Shown one piece after another: positions 8,503 through 16,948 of a stretch of DNA of 53,222 bases; position 1 is the stretch's first letter, and every line of letters starts with the position of its first letter. The stretch comes from Azovibrio restrictus (GTDB taxonomy: Bacteria; Bacteroidota; Bacteroidia; Chitinophagales; Chitinophagaceae). The DNA lies in assembly GCA_029255605.1 (NCBI GenBank), contig JANLJF010000061.1, positions 1 to 53,222 of the forward strand, in the 5' to 3' direction. The notes under the pieces were generated by a model that had not been told where the DNA came from, did no database searches, and saw only the letters and a program-made list of their open reading frames with translations. Made by a program: the position numbers and the translations under genes.

Positions 8503-9201
8503 ATGTTTCGCAGGATATTGATGTTGCTGTGCCTGCCCCTTGCCACCCATGCACAGGTAGATATAGGTGCGGGAGGGGAATTTGGGTTCCCGATGCTGTA
8601 TAATAAGGACGTGGGGAGTTACAACCATTCTACAGGCAGCCCGGGTGCACGTGTGCATTTCACCTACCTGCCGCCCAATGGCACCTTTGTGCCAACCCTG
8701 AGCCTGCAGGTGATGCCCTATACCTTGCCCGTAACCAAACTGGGCAATACCGACAGGGTGCTGAATATGAAATTTACCACCATCAATGCTATGGTATATG
8801 GAAGGGTGCGCAAACAAGTGGCTAATAACAGGGAATGGTATTATGGCTTAGGCATAGGTGCTACCTATATGCAAGGCACAAAGATGGATTTCAACAAAGC
8901 CAACCTGAACAACCTGCAAGTGCTTACCGATTCCAGCGAATATATAAAGGCCGTAACCCCCAATATAGCCATCAATGCAGAGTACAGGATGCCTATATCT
9001 GCAGAAATGCCACTGGCAGTAGGTATAGGGGGGCAGGTGCTATATAGTTATTATTCCGAAAGGCAAACCACCACCCGCATGGATGTGGTAGATGAGAACT
9101 ATAACCACTACAAGCTGAACCCGAAACTAAGCGGGCATATGCTAAACCCCGGCTTTTATGTCATAGTATATTACCGTTTTGCCGGCAGGGAGCGATACTA
9201 A
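8503..9201 (+). CDS. Outer-membrane beta-barrel protein
   Basis: The 232 residues start with a signal peptide (MFRRILMLLCLPLATHAQ) and continue with alternating short strands typical of small outer-membrane barrels of the PorT/OmpW-like kind (VDIGAGGEFGFPML, WYYGLGIGATYM, LAVGIGGQVLYSYY), ending in an aromatic-rich strand (FYVIVYYRFAGRERY). I place the start at ATG 8503 rather than an upstream TTG at 8467, because only the ATG gives a compact signal peptide and it follows the likely -7 box. It is divergent from the Cys-rich protein gene. No specific function is recognised. Confidence 0.8.
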   Translation: MFRRILMLLCLPLATHAQVDIGAGGEFGFPMLYNKDVGSYNHSTGSPGARVHFTYLPPNGTFVPTLSLQVMPYTLPVTKLGNTDRVLNMKFTTINAMVYGRVRKQVANNREWYYGLGIGATYMQGTKMDFNKANLNNLQVLTDSSEYIKAVTPNIAINAEYRMPISAEMPLAVGIGGQVLYSYYSERQTTTRMDVVDENYNHYKLNPKLSGHMLNPGFYVIVYYRFAGRERY

Positions 9202-9210
9202 GCCCTGTTT

Positions 9211-9242
9211 TTTGAATTTTGGTTTCCTAATTAATAAGTTTG
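9211..9242 (+). promoter_or_regulatory. Bacteroidota promoter TTTG-N20-TAAGTTTG
   Basis: TTTG at 9211-9214 and TAAGTTTG at 9235-9242 match both halves of the family consensus with 20-base spacing. The -7 box ends only four bases before ATG 9247, so the transcript should begin at or within a few bases of the start codon. Confidence 0.75.
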
Positions 9243-9246
9243 CCGC

Positions 9247-10266
9247 ATGAAACGTGTAGCCAATAGATGCTTGTTTTTAATATGTGCACTGGCCATAGGC
9301 TTTGCTGCCTGCAGCGATAATAAGAATGGCAAAGCAAGTAGCGACCTTGTATTTGGTGCCAACCCGAAACTGCAGGAAGTGACGGGCAAAATAAGTAACG
9401 ACCCGGATAATGCTGCGCTGTATTATGAGCGTGGTGTATTGCTGCATAAGATAGAAGAGGATTCGCTGGCGCTGAACGACTTTAAAAAGGCCGTATCGCT
9501 GGATAGCAGCAAGGCAGAATATTTCAGTGCCATAGGCGAACTGATGTTTGAACATAAAGACATCAGCGGCAGTACGGTATGGTTTGAAAAGGCGCTGAAG
9601 CTGAACCCCAAGGATGTGAAAGCACAACTGAAACTGGCCAAGCTGTTTGTGTACATCAAGCAATACACTACCGCCTTCACACACATCAATACGGTGCTGA
9701 GGCAGGATGTATATAACCCGGAAGCCTACTTCCTGAAAGGGATGATATACAAAGACCTGAAGGATACGGCCAAAGCTATATCCAGCTTTCAGACGGCTAT
9801 ACAGGTAGCGCCCGATTATAAAGATGCGATGGTGCAGCTGGGGCAGGCCTATGCGCTGAAGGGTGATGCCATAGCGCTTACGTATTACAACAATGCCTTT
9901 AAGCTGGATACTACCGATGTGTACCCGCTCTTTGCACGTGGTGTTTTTTACCAGGATAAGAAAGAGTATGAGCTGGCCAAGGCAGAATACCGCAATGCGC
10001 TGCTGCACAACCGCAACTACCTGGATGCCTACCTGAACACCGGGTATATACTGATGCAGCAAGACTCGCTGGATAAAGCACTGCGCCAGTATGATATCAT
10101 CACCAAGCTGGACCAGACCAATGCCGAAGGATATTATAACCGTGGCCTGTGCTACGAACTGATGGGCAAAAAACAGGAAGCCATAGCCGATTATAAACAG
10201 GCATTGGTATTTGCCGAAGAGTATATACTACCTAAAGAAGGGCTAAAACGCCTTGGAGCCCAATAG
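9247..10266 (+). CDS. TPR-repeat lipoprotein
   Basis: The N-terminus is a lipoprotein signal with lipobox GFAAC, so Cys22 is the likely lipidated residue and the protein is membrane anchored. The rest of the 339 residues is built from about eight tetratricopeptide repeats (AALYYERGVLLHKIEED, AEYFSAIGELMFEHKDIS, PEAYFLKGMIYKDLKD, AEGYYNRGLCYELMGK). TPR solenoids bind other proteins or peptides; the partner is unknown. A textbook promoter lies directly upstream. The coupled genes at 10332 and 10790 follow at 65 bases and may belong to the same unit. Confidence 0.88.
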   Translation: MKRVANRCLFLICALAIGFAACSDNKNGKASSDLVFGANPKLQEVTGKISNDPDNAALYYERGVLLHKIEEDSLALNDFKKAVSLDSSKAEYFSAIGELMFEHKDISGSTVWFEKALKLNPKDVKAQLKLAKLFVYIKQYTTAFTHINTVLRQDVYNPEAYFLKGMIYKDLKDTAKAISSFQTAIQVAPDYKDAMVQLGQAYALKGDAIALTYYNNAFKLDTTDVYPLFARGVFYQDKKEYELAKAEYRNALLHNRNYLDAYLNTGYILMQQDSLDKALRQYDIITKLDQTNAEGYYNRGLCYELMGKKQEAIADYKQALVFAEEYILPKEGLKRLGAQ

Positions 10267-10331
10267 GTTAACAGGCAGTACTGCTATTTGGTTTACATGC
10301 CTTATATTTAGAGTTACTAAACCATACGTTT

Positions 10332-10793
10332 TTGCAAATCTCTATACGTTGCAGCCTGCTGTTTGTATGTATGTTATTATCTGTTGCTGTAAAAGCGCAG
10401 GACTTCCTTGCAGATGATGAGCCGGCGAAAATACCGCTGGATAGCCTTATAAAACTGGATATTACCGGGCGCGATACTGCCATATTGGAATATTACACCC
10501 TTTATGGATTTGCTTATGGTGCTAACGGTGTAAAGGTGCCGGGCGAAATAATGGTGCCTAAAAAGGAAGACACCTACCGCAATAAAATATTCATCAATAC
10601 CCGCCTGTGCCGTGTAAAATATTATGTAAACAGCTTTCAGGGCCTTGCCGCACCACCTATGGAAGTAGGTGATTACCTGGAAGTAGAACGCAATGATGGC
10701 AAGGAAAAACAATTCTTCAATTTCGATACCGAACTCCCCAACGCCGTGTACTCTATTTGCGAATCTAAAACGGCATCGGGAACCAAGCGTTGA
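10332..10793 (+). CDS. Secreted protein of unknown function, TTG start
   Basis: The first in-frame ATG (10371) would cut the signal peptide in half. The TTG at 10332 gives a complete one, with an Arg in the n-region and a core ending VAVKAQ. The mature part of about 130 residues contains an inferred Greek-key-like stretch (FAYGANGVKVPGEIMVP) and no recognised domain. It ends in TTGA, where the next gene begins, so the two are translationally coupled. It is probably periplasmic. Function is unknown. Confidence 0.65.
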   Translation: MQISIRCSLLFVCMLLSVAVKAQDFLADDEPAKIPLDSLIKLDITGRDTAILEYYTLYGFAYGANGVKVPGEIMVPKKEDTYRNKIFINTRLCRVKYYVNSFQGLAAPPMEVGDYLEVERNDGKEKQFFNFDTELPNAVYSICESKTASGTKR

Positions 10794-11629
10794 AGGAAGG
10801 AAGGTTGATATGGATATGGTGTATGGTACTGCTAATGGCAGTGCCAGCATCAGCATGGGCGCAAAAGAAGAAAAAGTCGATACCACCTGCAAAGGCTACG
10901 GTAAAACAACCCGAACAAGCGAAGGATACACCCAACATCATTTACGAGCGCATACCTGCCAAAGAACAAAAGAAGCAGGACATGCTGGTGCCGCTATACA
11001 AAACGAAAGACACCGTCATATCTACCCAGAAATCGATGAAGGACAGCCTGGGCAAAAAACTGAAAACACTGCCGATAGTATATGATACCGTAAGGCCCAA
11101 GAAAAAGCTGACGGAAGAAGAACTGCTGGCACAACCGGCGCCGCGCGATACCACCATCTTTATGGGTAAAAACAAACGCAAAGGCATAGATACCACGCGG
11201 ATGATAATAGTAAAAGAAACGGGCAGCTGTAAATGCGTGGATATGCAACTGAAAGCGCAAGACTCTGTAAACTTTGAAGACTATGTGAACTATACTTTTA
11301 TCTTCAAGAACAACTGTAAAGATATGGTGTATGTACACTCCGGCAGTTTCCGGTTTACGGTGGCCAATGTGTTTGGTCGTCCGGTGAAGCGGCTCAGGAA
11401 AGTAGATTTCATCAAGCGGTTCGACTATCCTGAATTTGTGCCGCTAAGTCCCGGCGAGGTATATGAGTTTCGCTTTGCCGATGATCCTTTCTTTGAATAC
11501 GAGATGGAGCGGAAGCAGCAATACCAGTTTACATTCATGTATAACAACCCAAACCGCAAGCACCGTACCCACCCTGATAAAACACACCTGTGTACCGAAC
11601 AGCGCAACCATATGGTATTTGTGCGCTAA
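10790..11629 (+). CDS. Secreted basic-linker protein with Ig-like C-terminal half
   Basis: It starts with TTG at 10790, overlapping the preceding stop by four bases (TTGA); a second TTG at 10805 is an alternative. A signal peptide of about 25 residues ends SAWAQ and is followed by a Lys/Pro/Ala-rich linker (KKKKSIPPAKATVKQPEQ) and a basic, coiled region. The C-terminal half (about 150-279) looks like a beta-sandwich with four Cys (CKC, NNC and HLC). The linker suggests spanning or binding the cell wall. It works with its coupled neighbour, but no family is recognised. Its stop overlaps the convergent gene by four bases. Confidence 0.7.
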   Translation: MKEGRLIWIWCMVLLMAVPASAWAQKKKKSIPPAKATVKQPEQAKDTPNIIYERIPAKEQKKQDMLVPLYKTKDTVISTQKSMKDSLGKKLKTLPIVYDTVRPKKKLTEEELLAQPAPRDTTIFMGKNKRKGIDTTRMIIVKETGSCKCVDMQLKAQDSVNFEDYVNYTFIFKNNCKDMVYVHSGSFRFTVANVFGRPVKRLRKVDFIKRFDYPEFVPLSPGEVYEFRFADDPFFEYEMERKQQYQFTFMYNNPNRKHRTHPDKTHLCTEQRNHMVFVR

Positions 11630-12243
11630 TGTTCGTTTTTGAAATGCTTTACTTCTTCCAGGTTGGCATTTATCTCTTTGATATTGTTGAAATATAAGGT
11701 GCGGTATAGTATCAGTGCGCCTGCTATAGCTACAGGGCATGCAATGGCCAGTCGCCATATACCGTAGGTAAAATGTCGGTACATATCCTGTCCATCTACG
11801 TAATAAGTAACTACAGCCATGAAGGTTACCAGCAATACAGGCATCATCAGCAGGCCTGCAACCCGTTCTTTATTAATGAAGAGGCGAAACTTATTTACCT
11901 GTTCGGCAGTGGTAGCTACGCTGTTCCGGGTAAAGTCTATAGCGCGCAGCATTTTTATTTTATAGAACGATAGCACGAGGCTAGCTACTATAAATGCCAG
12001 GGATAAAATGTAAGATATGGCCAGCAGTACGCTCACAGTTACCACGCCGGGGCGTAATACCAGGAACAGTGTTAATACGCCGCAAAGCGCTGCACCAAAG
12101 TATTCAGCATTCAGCATGCGTGTTACCGCATTGCCCGATTTGTTTTGCAGCAGGTGTGTCACCAGCTTTTCATTCAGCATTTTATTTTCCTGCAGCAGCT
12201 TATCCTGTTGCTGCCACATCGCTTTCATTTCTTCCAAGTCCAT
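11626..12243 (-). CDS. Membrane protein paired with ECF sigma factor
   Basis: The 205 residues begin with an acidic cytosolic helix (MDLEEMKAMWQQQDKLLQEN), then four hydrophobic segments near 48-66, 72-95, 128-147 and 160-182. The gene follows the ECF sigma gene with a 14-base gap. Proteins of this shape encoded after Bacteroidota ECF sigma factors are candidate sigma regulators, although it lacks a recognisable zinc anti-sigma motif. Its 3' end overlaps the convergent secreted-protein gene by four bases. The anti-sigma role is inference from position and topology. Confidence 0.75.
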   Translation of the reverse strand: MDLEEMKAMWQQQDKLLQENKMLNEKLVTHLLQNKSGNAVTRMLNAEYFGAALCGVLTLFLVLRPGVVTVSVLLAISYILSLAFIVASLVLSFYKIKMLRAIDFTRNSVATTAEQVNKFRLFINKERVAGLLMMPVLLVTFMAVVTYYVDGQDMYRHFTYGIWRLAIACPVAIAGALILYRTLYFNNIKEINANLEEVKHFKNEH

Positions 12244-12257
12244 TTTTAAAAAGTTTT

Positions 12258-12767
12258 TTACTGTGTAATAAATGGTTGTGCCTGCTTTTTCAGTTTCTCT
12301 TTAATGCGGCCCAGGCGTGTGCCTACATTGCTTACACTGATACCCATGATATCGGCTATTTCCTGGTAACTGCGGTCTTCAAAGTAGAGCAGTATCAAGG
12401 CCTTTTCCAGCGGGGGCAGGCTGCCTACCAGCTTTTGCAGTATGGCATACTCTTCGGCATAGGCCTGCGACGATGCATCTGCCACATGCAGCAGTTGCAT
12501 ATCGGCTACCGGTGTGCCTAGCTGGCGGCTTTTTTTGCGTTTGTGGGTGATGGCCGTATTCAGTGCCACACGGTATAGCCAGGTGCTGATAGCGCTCTCA
12601 TTGCGAAACCTGGTATAGCCGCTCCACGCCTGCAATACGATTTCCTGGAAGAGGTCTTTCAGGTCTTCCGCGTCGGCGGCATACAGGCTGCAAACCTTAT
12701 ATACCAGCCGTTCGTGCTGTTGTATCAGTGTGGTAAATTCCTGTTCCTGCGGTTTCATTTTATACAT
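12258..12767 (-). CDS. ECF-type RNA polymerase sigma factor
   Basis: The 169 residues contain region 2 (about 14-80; DLFQEIVLQAWSGYTRFR and ISTWLYRVALNTAITH) and region 4 (about 110-165; LPPLEKALILLYFEDRSYQEIADIMGISVSNVGTRLGR), with no region 3. That is the ECF layout. It directs RNA polymerase to a small set of promoters, often with GGAAC or GTAAC-type -35 boxes. The start is 12767 or the next Met at 12758. The following membrane gene is probably its regulator. A GTAACC/CGACTAA promoter at 41716 could be read by a factor of this class, but no direct link can be shown. Confidence 0.93.
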   Translation of the reverse strand: MYKMKPQEQEFTTLIQQHERLVYKVCSLYAADAEDLKDLFQEIVLQAWSGYTRFRNESAISTWLYRVALNTAITHKRKKSRQLGTPVADMQLLHVADASSQAYAEEYAILQKLVGSLPPLEKALILLYFEDRSYQEIADIMGISVSNVGTRLGRIKEKLKKQAQPFITQ

Positions 12768-12815
12768 CTGTTAGTAGCGCAGGGTTTTAAAAAATCACAG
12801 GTTGGAAGAAAAAAA

Positions 12816-13199
12816 TTAGCGGCAGGCGGCGCAAATGCCTGTCAGCACTACATTGGCCTGCATCAGTTTATAGCCTTTCGGCAGTTTTACCTGTATCTCA
12901 TCTTTCATGCACTCCATCTTGCGGCATTCCAGGCAGTGAAAATGATAATGTGCATCGTGATGGTGGCCGGAAGCACAATTGCCCGTACACACAGCGAAAT
13001 AGCTCTTGCCTTCTTCAGATACAATGCGGTGTGCAATGCCATCTTCTACAAAGCGGTTGAGTGTGCGGAAGATGGTAGCCCTGTCAGCAGGCACGTTTAG
13101 CTGCTCCTCTACGTCCGTTTGGCTAAGGGCCGCCTTGCTGCCGGTAAGTATGTGCAGTATGCCTTCCTTTATCTCTGTATTTCTTCTTTTTAATGCCAT
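12816..13199 (-). CDS. Fur-family metalloregulator
   Basis: This 127-residue protein has the Fur fold: a winged helix (LSQTDVEEQLNVPADRATIFRTLNRF) and a His/Cys-rich hinge and metal region (GHHHDAHYHFHCLECRKMEC). A C-terminal CxxC is at 123-126. Cys89/Cys92 plus Cys123/Cys126 fit the structural zinc site. Subtype (Fur, Zur or PerR) cannot be fixed from sequence reading; the His-rich hinge is compatible with zinc or iron sensing. It is divergent from the flavoprotein gene at 13294. Two similar palindromes between them are likely operators, so it probably controls itself and that gene. Confidence 0.93.
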   Translation of the reverse strand: MALKRRNTEIKEGILHILTGSKAALSQTDVEEQLNVPADRATIFRTLNRFVEDGIAHRIVSEEGKSYFAVCTGNCASGHHHDAHYHFHCLECRKMECMKDEIQVKLPKGYKLMQANVVLTGICAACR

Positions 13200-13206
13200 A
13201 TCAATT

Positions 13207-13224
13207 ATTGCGATTTTGTCGCAT
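13207..13224. promoter_or_regulatory. Candidate Fur-family operator 1
   Basis: ATTGCGATTTTGTCGCAT contains the inverted repeat TGCGA-N5-TCGCA. It lies just before the start of the Fur-family gene, where a repressor would block it. Its outer bases match operator 2. Confidence 0.6.
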
Positions 13225-13242
13225 TAGATATTAATCCTTATT

Positions 13243-13260
13243 ATTGCAACAAAGTTGCAT
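13243..13260. promoter_or_regulatory. Candidate Fur-family operator 2
   Basis: ATTGCAACAAAGTTGCAT contains the perfect inverted repeat TGCAAC-N3-GTTGCA. It lies 36 bases (centre to centre) from operator 1 and 33 bases before the flavoprotein start. The shared ATTGC-N8-GCAT frame suggests one regulator binds both. Confidence 0.65.
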
Positions 13261-13293
13261 TAAAAGCAGCAACCTGCCAAATTGAAATAACGT

Positions 13294-14295
13294 ATGAAAC
13301 CATCAAGGCGCACATTTGTAAAACAGGTATCGGCACTGGCCGCATTTGCAGCTATACCATTCAAAGCATGGACAAGTAATAGAACCACTCATAAAAATAC
13401 CATTATGTACGATGTAATTATTATAGGCGGCAGTTATGCAGGCCTTTCGGCAGCTATGGCGCTGGGGCGCAGCATGCGCAATACGTTGATAATAGACAGC
13501 GGGCTGCCGTGCAACCGCTTTACACCCCATTCTCACAACTTTATAACCCACGATGGCGCCACACCTGGCGCGGTGCGCGAAGCGGCGCTGCAACAAGTGC
13601 TGGCTTACCCCACAGTGCAGATAGATACCGATACGGTGATAGAAGCCACTAAGAAAGCGGAAGGGTTTGAAGTGCGCACGCTGCTGGGCCAGACGCACGT
13701 GGCTAAGCGGCTGCTGTTTGCTACCGGTGTGCGCGATGTGCTGCCCGATATACCGGGTGTAAAAGAATGCTGGGGCAAAACACTGATACACTGCCCGTAT
13801 TGCCACGGCTACGAAGTGCGAAAGCAACCTACGGCAGCGATTGTGAATAATGAGCATGCCTATGAATTTGCCAATATGCTGAACCACTGGGCAAGCGGGC
13901 TAACGGTTTGCACCGATGGTGTGCAACTGCCTCAGGATGTAGCGGATAAGTTACTTGCCAAGAATATTTCGGTGATAGAAACGGGCATCGCATCGCTGCA
14001 GCAGGAGGATGGACAACTGCAAGCCATTGTGTTTAAAGATGGCACGGAGCTGAAGGTGGCGGTAGCCTATGCACAGTTTCCACGGCAGCAGCACTGCAAG
14101 CTGCCGGAAGCTATGGGCTGCGAGCATACTGATATGGGGCTGATAAAGACCGATATGATGGGGCGCACTACGGTAGATGGCATATATGCTGCCGGCGATG
14201 CTGTCAATATGTTTCGTGCATTGAGTGTGGCTATTGCATCGGGCACATCGGCAGGGGCTATGCTGAATAAACAGCTGATAGAAGAAGGATTGTAA
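13294..14295 (+). CDS. Thioredoxin-reductase-like flavoprotein with Tat-like leader
   Basis: The 333 residues hold an FAD-binding Rossmann motif (VIIIGGSYAGLSAA, about 41-54), the redox pair CPYC at 167-170 followed by HGYE, and a C-terminal FAD motif (VDGIYAAGDAVNM). In thioredoxin reductases the central NADPH domain carries GxGxxA/G. Here that place reads AAIVNNEHAYEFA and lacks the glycines, so NADPH use is doubtful. The N-terminus has SRRTFVK before a hydrophobic stretch, like a twin-arginine signal. An internal ATG at 13405 would give the usual cytosolic start (MYDVIIIGG), so two forms are possible. It is likely controlled by the divergent Fur-family regulator. Confidence 0.88.
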   Translation: MKPSRRTFVKQVSALAAFAAIPFKAWTSNRTTHKNTIMYDVIIIGGSYAGLSAAMALGRSMRNTLIIDSGLPCNRFTPHSHNFITHDGATPGAVREAALQQVLAYPTVQIDTDTVIEATKKAEGFEVRTLLGQTHVAKRLLFATGVRDVLPDIPGVKECWGKTLIHCPYCHGYEVRKQPTAAIVNNEHAYEFANMLNHWASGLTVCTDGVQLPQDVADKLLAKNISVIETGIASLQQEDGQLQAIVFKDGTELKVAVAYAQFPRQQHCKLPEAMGCEHTDMGLIKTDMMGRTTVDGIYAAGDAVNMFRALSVAIASGTSAGAMLNKQLIEEGL

Positions 14296-14358
14296 AATTT
14301 TTCTGCAGCTCTTTAAACCTTTTGTTCATTCATACATCTAATTCATTATAAACAACAG

Positions 14359-14745
14359 ATGATGAACAAAATGGCAAAACTATGGATACCTGCGCTGCTG
14401 CTGACGGTAATGACCTTTACGGCAAACGCGCAGCAAGCCTCGCCCGAAGCAAGGGCACAGAAGGCAGTGACCGCATTGAACGAAAGGGTAACGGTAACGG
14501 CAGAACAACAGCAAGCGCTGCAAAAGACATTTACAGATTATTTTGAGAACATGCAGGCAAAGCGTGGCGGAAAAGATTTCAGGGCTATGAAACAACTGGG
14601 CGAAAAAAGAGATGCGGAAGTGAAGGGAATATTGCAAGATGAGACGAAGTATGCAGGGTACAAACAGTTTATAGACGAACGTAAGCAACAAGCAAGGGAA
14701 ATGAAAATGGAGCGCGGAAACAGAATGAAACCTGCACAAGAGTAG
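14359..14745 (+). CDS. Small secreted Spy/DUF4890-like helical protein
   Basis: The 128-residue product has a signal peptide ending FTANAQ. The mature helical domain is rich in Gln, Lys, Arg and Met (VTVTAEQQQALQKTFTDYFENM, then QFIDERKQQAREMKMERG). This resembles periplasmic Spy/CpxP-like or DUF4890 proteins, which act as chaperones or envelope-stress factors; the match is by composition and layout, not by a firm motif. It follows the flavoprotein gene by 63 bases and ends at a strong shared terminator. ATG 14359 and 14362 are both possible starts. Confidence 0.65.
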   Translation: MMNKMAKLWIPALLLTVMTFTANAQQASPEARAQKAVTALNERVTVTAEQQQALQKTFTDYFENMQAKRGGKDFRAMKQLGEKRDAEVKGILQDETKYAGYKQFIDERKQQAREMKMERGNRMKPAQE

Positions 14746-14796
14746 ATAAGACCTCCGCAAAAAAGCGGCATGTAGGGGGCTGCATGCCGGATATAA

Positions 14797-14828
14797 ATCG
14801 CCCCGCTGTTTAGCGGGGCGATATTATT
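14797..14828. terminator. Strong bidirectional hairpin terminator
   Basis: ATCGCCCCGCT at 14797-14807 pairs perfectly with AGCGGGGCGAT at 14812-14822 around GTTT, followed by ATTATTTT. It separates two convergent genes. A weaker GGCATG/CATGCC hairpin precedes it. Confidence 0.85.
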
Positions 14829-16322
14829 TTACTGAACCGTTAGCTTGCCGGTAGCATATCGCCGGCCTGCTTCATTGTATATGGTATATATATAATTTCC
14901 CCTGGCAAAATCCTGTACGGGTAGTGCTATATTATGCGTGCCCTGTGTGTATTGGCTGATGGCGACATTATATACCGCGCGGCCCGTTATATCCGTTACC
15001 TGCACACCCAGGCGCTCTGCGCTGTTGAGTGTTAGCTGCAGGGTAGCCATACTACCGGCAGGGTTGGGGAATACCGTCACTTCACCATCAAATTTCACAT
15101 TGCTTACGCTGGCTGTTTTATAATTGTAGCGGAAAATCTCGTCGCCGGTGCCGTTGCATTCATTCGCGCGGAAATACAGGTCGTCGCCCACAGGTGTGAG
15201 CATAGATGGCTGGCTGCCGCTGGCTGTATTGCACAGGTCGAACACCTGGGTAGCTACGTTGCCATCCAGCATCCACAATTCAAAACCGGTGGTATCGTTA
15301 TAGGCATTGAAATACAGTTTGCCACCATAGGGTGTAAGCCAGGTGGGGTCGCTGGTATTGGTGTCATTTGTTTTGGCCACCTGTGTAATGTTGGTAGTAG
15401 CAGGGTCGTATGTATATATATGATAGCGGCTGTTGGTATCCCTGCCGTTGAAGTATATCTTGCCGTTCATAAAAGCCATGATAGGCATTTTATAAGAAGG
15501 GAAGCCACTCAATGAGCCGGGGGCATGATCGGTAAGGCGCTGTACGGTGATGCCGTTATACATCCATAGCTCGCGGCCATAGGTGCCATCATCGGCTGTG
15601 AAATACAGGTTGCCGTTCATCACCGTCAGGTTTTGCGGGTTGGAGGGTGCCAGGCCGGGGTTGATGTCCATCAGCATAGATGTGTTAGCAGTCAGCGGGT
15701 CGTATTCCCACAGTTCCACATTGCCGCTGCCACTATCGGCAGTAAAGATGATGCGGTTGGCAAATGCCACCATATTGCCGGTGATGCTGCTATCGTTTCC
15801 GGGGTTGATATCTGTAAGGCGGGTAGCCGTATTACCTGCAGGGTTATATTCCCACAACTCATAGCCATAGCCTGCAGTGCGTGCCCTGAAGTATAGCTTG
15901 CTGCCCAGCACCGTATAGTTATCGGGCGATGAGCCATCGCCACCCAATTCTATATCTATCGCTATGGCCGGCAGGGTAGCGCCGTTGTAACTAAACAATT
16001 CGTACCCCGATGCACCGTTATTGGCCGTAAAGTATAGCTTGGTGCCCAGCACTGCCAGCGGGTTATTGAAATATAAATCTATAGCGCTTGCCGTCAGCGG
16101 GTTGATATCCAGCACCATAGATGGGCTTAATGGCGGCTGCACCTGGAAGAGCTCCCAGCCCTTGCCGTTATTGGCATAAAACATCACCTTATCGCCAAAG
16201 GGTGTAATGTGCAGGGGATAGCTGCTGGTAGGGCCCGATGCTGCATCGAGCTTGGTAACGCCGGGTTGTGCATAGGCGGCAAAGCCCGAAAGCATATATA
16301 GCGTGTAGAATAATTTCTTCAT
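14829..16322 (-). CDS. T9SS secreted protein with ELWxxDGT-type repeats
   Basis: The 497 residues start with a signal peptide (MKKLFYTLYMLSGFAAYAQ). The body has repeated units of about 50 residues marked by YELFSYNG, YELWEYNP, VELWEYDP, RELWMYNG and FELWMLDG, each preceded by LYFTADDG-like strands. This is the ELWxxDGT repeat, inferred to form a beta-propeller. The last 80 residues are a T9SS sorting domain (VFPNPAGSMATLQL, then VTDITGRAVY). It is a paralogue of 32377-33852. The protein is exported to the surface or released; the ligand is unknown. Confidence 0.88.
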   Translation of the reverse strand: MKKLFYTLYMLSGFAAYAQPGVTKLDAASGPTSSYPLHITPFGDKVMFYANNGKGWELFQVQPPLSPSMVLDINPLTASAIDLYFNNPLAVLGTKLYFTANNGASGYELFSYNGATLPAIAIDIELGGDGSSPDNYTVLGSKLYFRARTAGYGYELWEYNPAGNTATRLTDINPGNDSSITGNMVAFANRIIFTADSGSGNVELWEYDPLTANTSMLMDINPGLAPSNPQNLTVMNGNLYFTADDGTYGRELWMYNGITVQRLTDHAPGSLSGFPSYKMPIMAFMNGKIYFNGRDTNSRYHIYTYDPATTNITQVAKTNDTNTSDPTWLTPYGGKLYFNAYNDTTGFELWMLDGNVATQVFDLCNTASGSQPSMLTPVGDDLYFRANECNGTGDEIFRYNYKTASVSNVKFDGEVTVFPNPAGSMATLQLTLNSAERLGVQVTDITGRAVYNVAISQYTQGTHNIALPVQDFARGNYIYTIYNEAGRRYATGKLTVQ

Positions 16323-16521
16323 CTGCGGAGTTTAAAAAATGTTGTTTCGAAGCGTATTTCCGTTGTTATACTAAGGTAATTAAAAAATGATAATGGCAGT
16401 TTTTATGCCGGTTTGGTGACAATAATAAGTGCAGGGTTTATTGTTTTTTGCCTTTTATAAATCGTTTTGCTATAAAAACATTCTATTTATTGCGATATGG
16501 TCAACATCAAATCATTTTCGA

Positions 16522-16529
16522 TATATTTG
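16522..16529 (+). promoter_or_regulatory. -7 box TATATTTG
   Basis: TATATTTG fits TAnnTTTG exactly and lies 57 bases before ATG 16586. No clear TTTG -33 box is at the right spacing. Confidence 0.4.
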
Positions 16530-16585
16530 AAGTGTATAAGGCAGTTTTCATTTTTATTTTTTTGAGGATAGAGAAATCAAAAACT

Positions 16586-16924
16586 ATGAACACAAGAGAG
16601 ACTATTATGTGCTATGATGATGCCATAGCCATCAGTAAAGAGTACCAATACCTGGTAGGTATGCCTTTTTGCGGAGAATACCGTAACTTGGGGCAGGTAG
16701 ATGCCGTAGTGATAGCGCCATCGGGCAAGCTCAACAAATCTATTTTTCTGAAACAATTTGCCATGCACCAGGATGCAGAGCAGGCACTGGCATTCTACAA
16801 CGACAATGCGTATGATGTAGTATTGCTGGGGCGCGATGCATTGGGCCAGCTTACCTGCAGGGAGCTCAGCGCGCACCTTGCCTTCGTAAGCTCGAACCCC
16901 GACCTGATGATGCAGCTGGATTAA
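16586..16924 (+). CDS. Small cytosolic protein of unknown function
   Basis: I start at ATG 16586 (MNTRETIMCYDDA), giving 112 residues; the longer open frame back to 16448 is AT-rich and not protein-like. The sequence is acidic, mixed alpha/beta, and has no signal peptide or membrane segment. No family is recognised. A -7 box TATATTTG and a weak AGGCAG/T-rich element 47 bases before the start may be promoter parts. Confidence 0.6.
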   Translation: MNTRETIMCYDDAIAISKEYQYLVGMPFCGEYRNLGQVDAVVIAPSGKLNKSIFLKQFAMHQDAEQALAFYNDNAYDVVLLGRDALGQLTCRELSAHLAFVSSNPDLMMQLD

Positions 16925-16948
16925 TACCCGTTCAAAGAGAAGATATAA

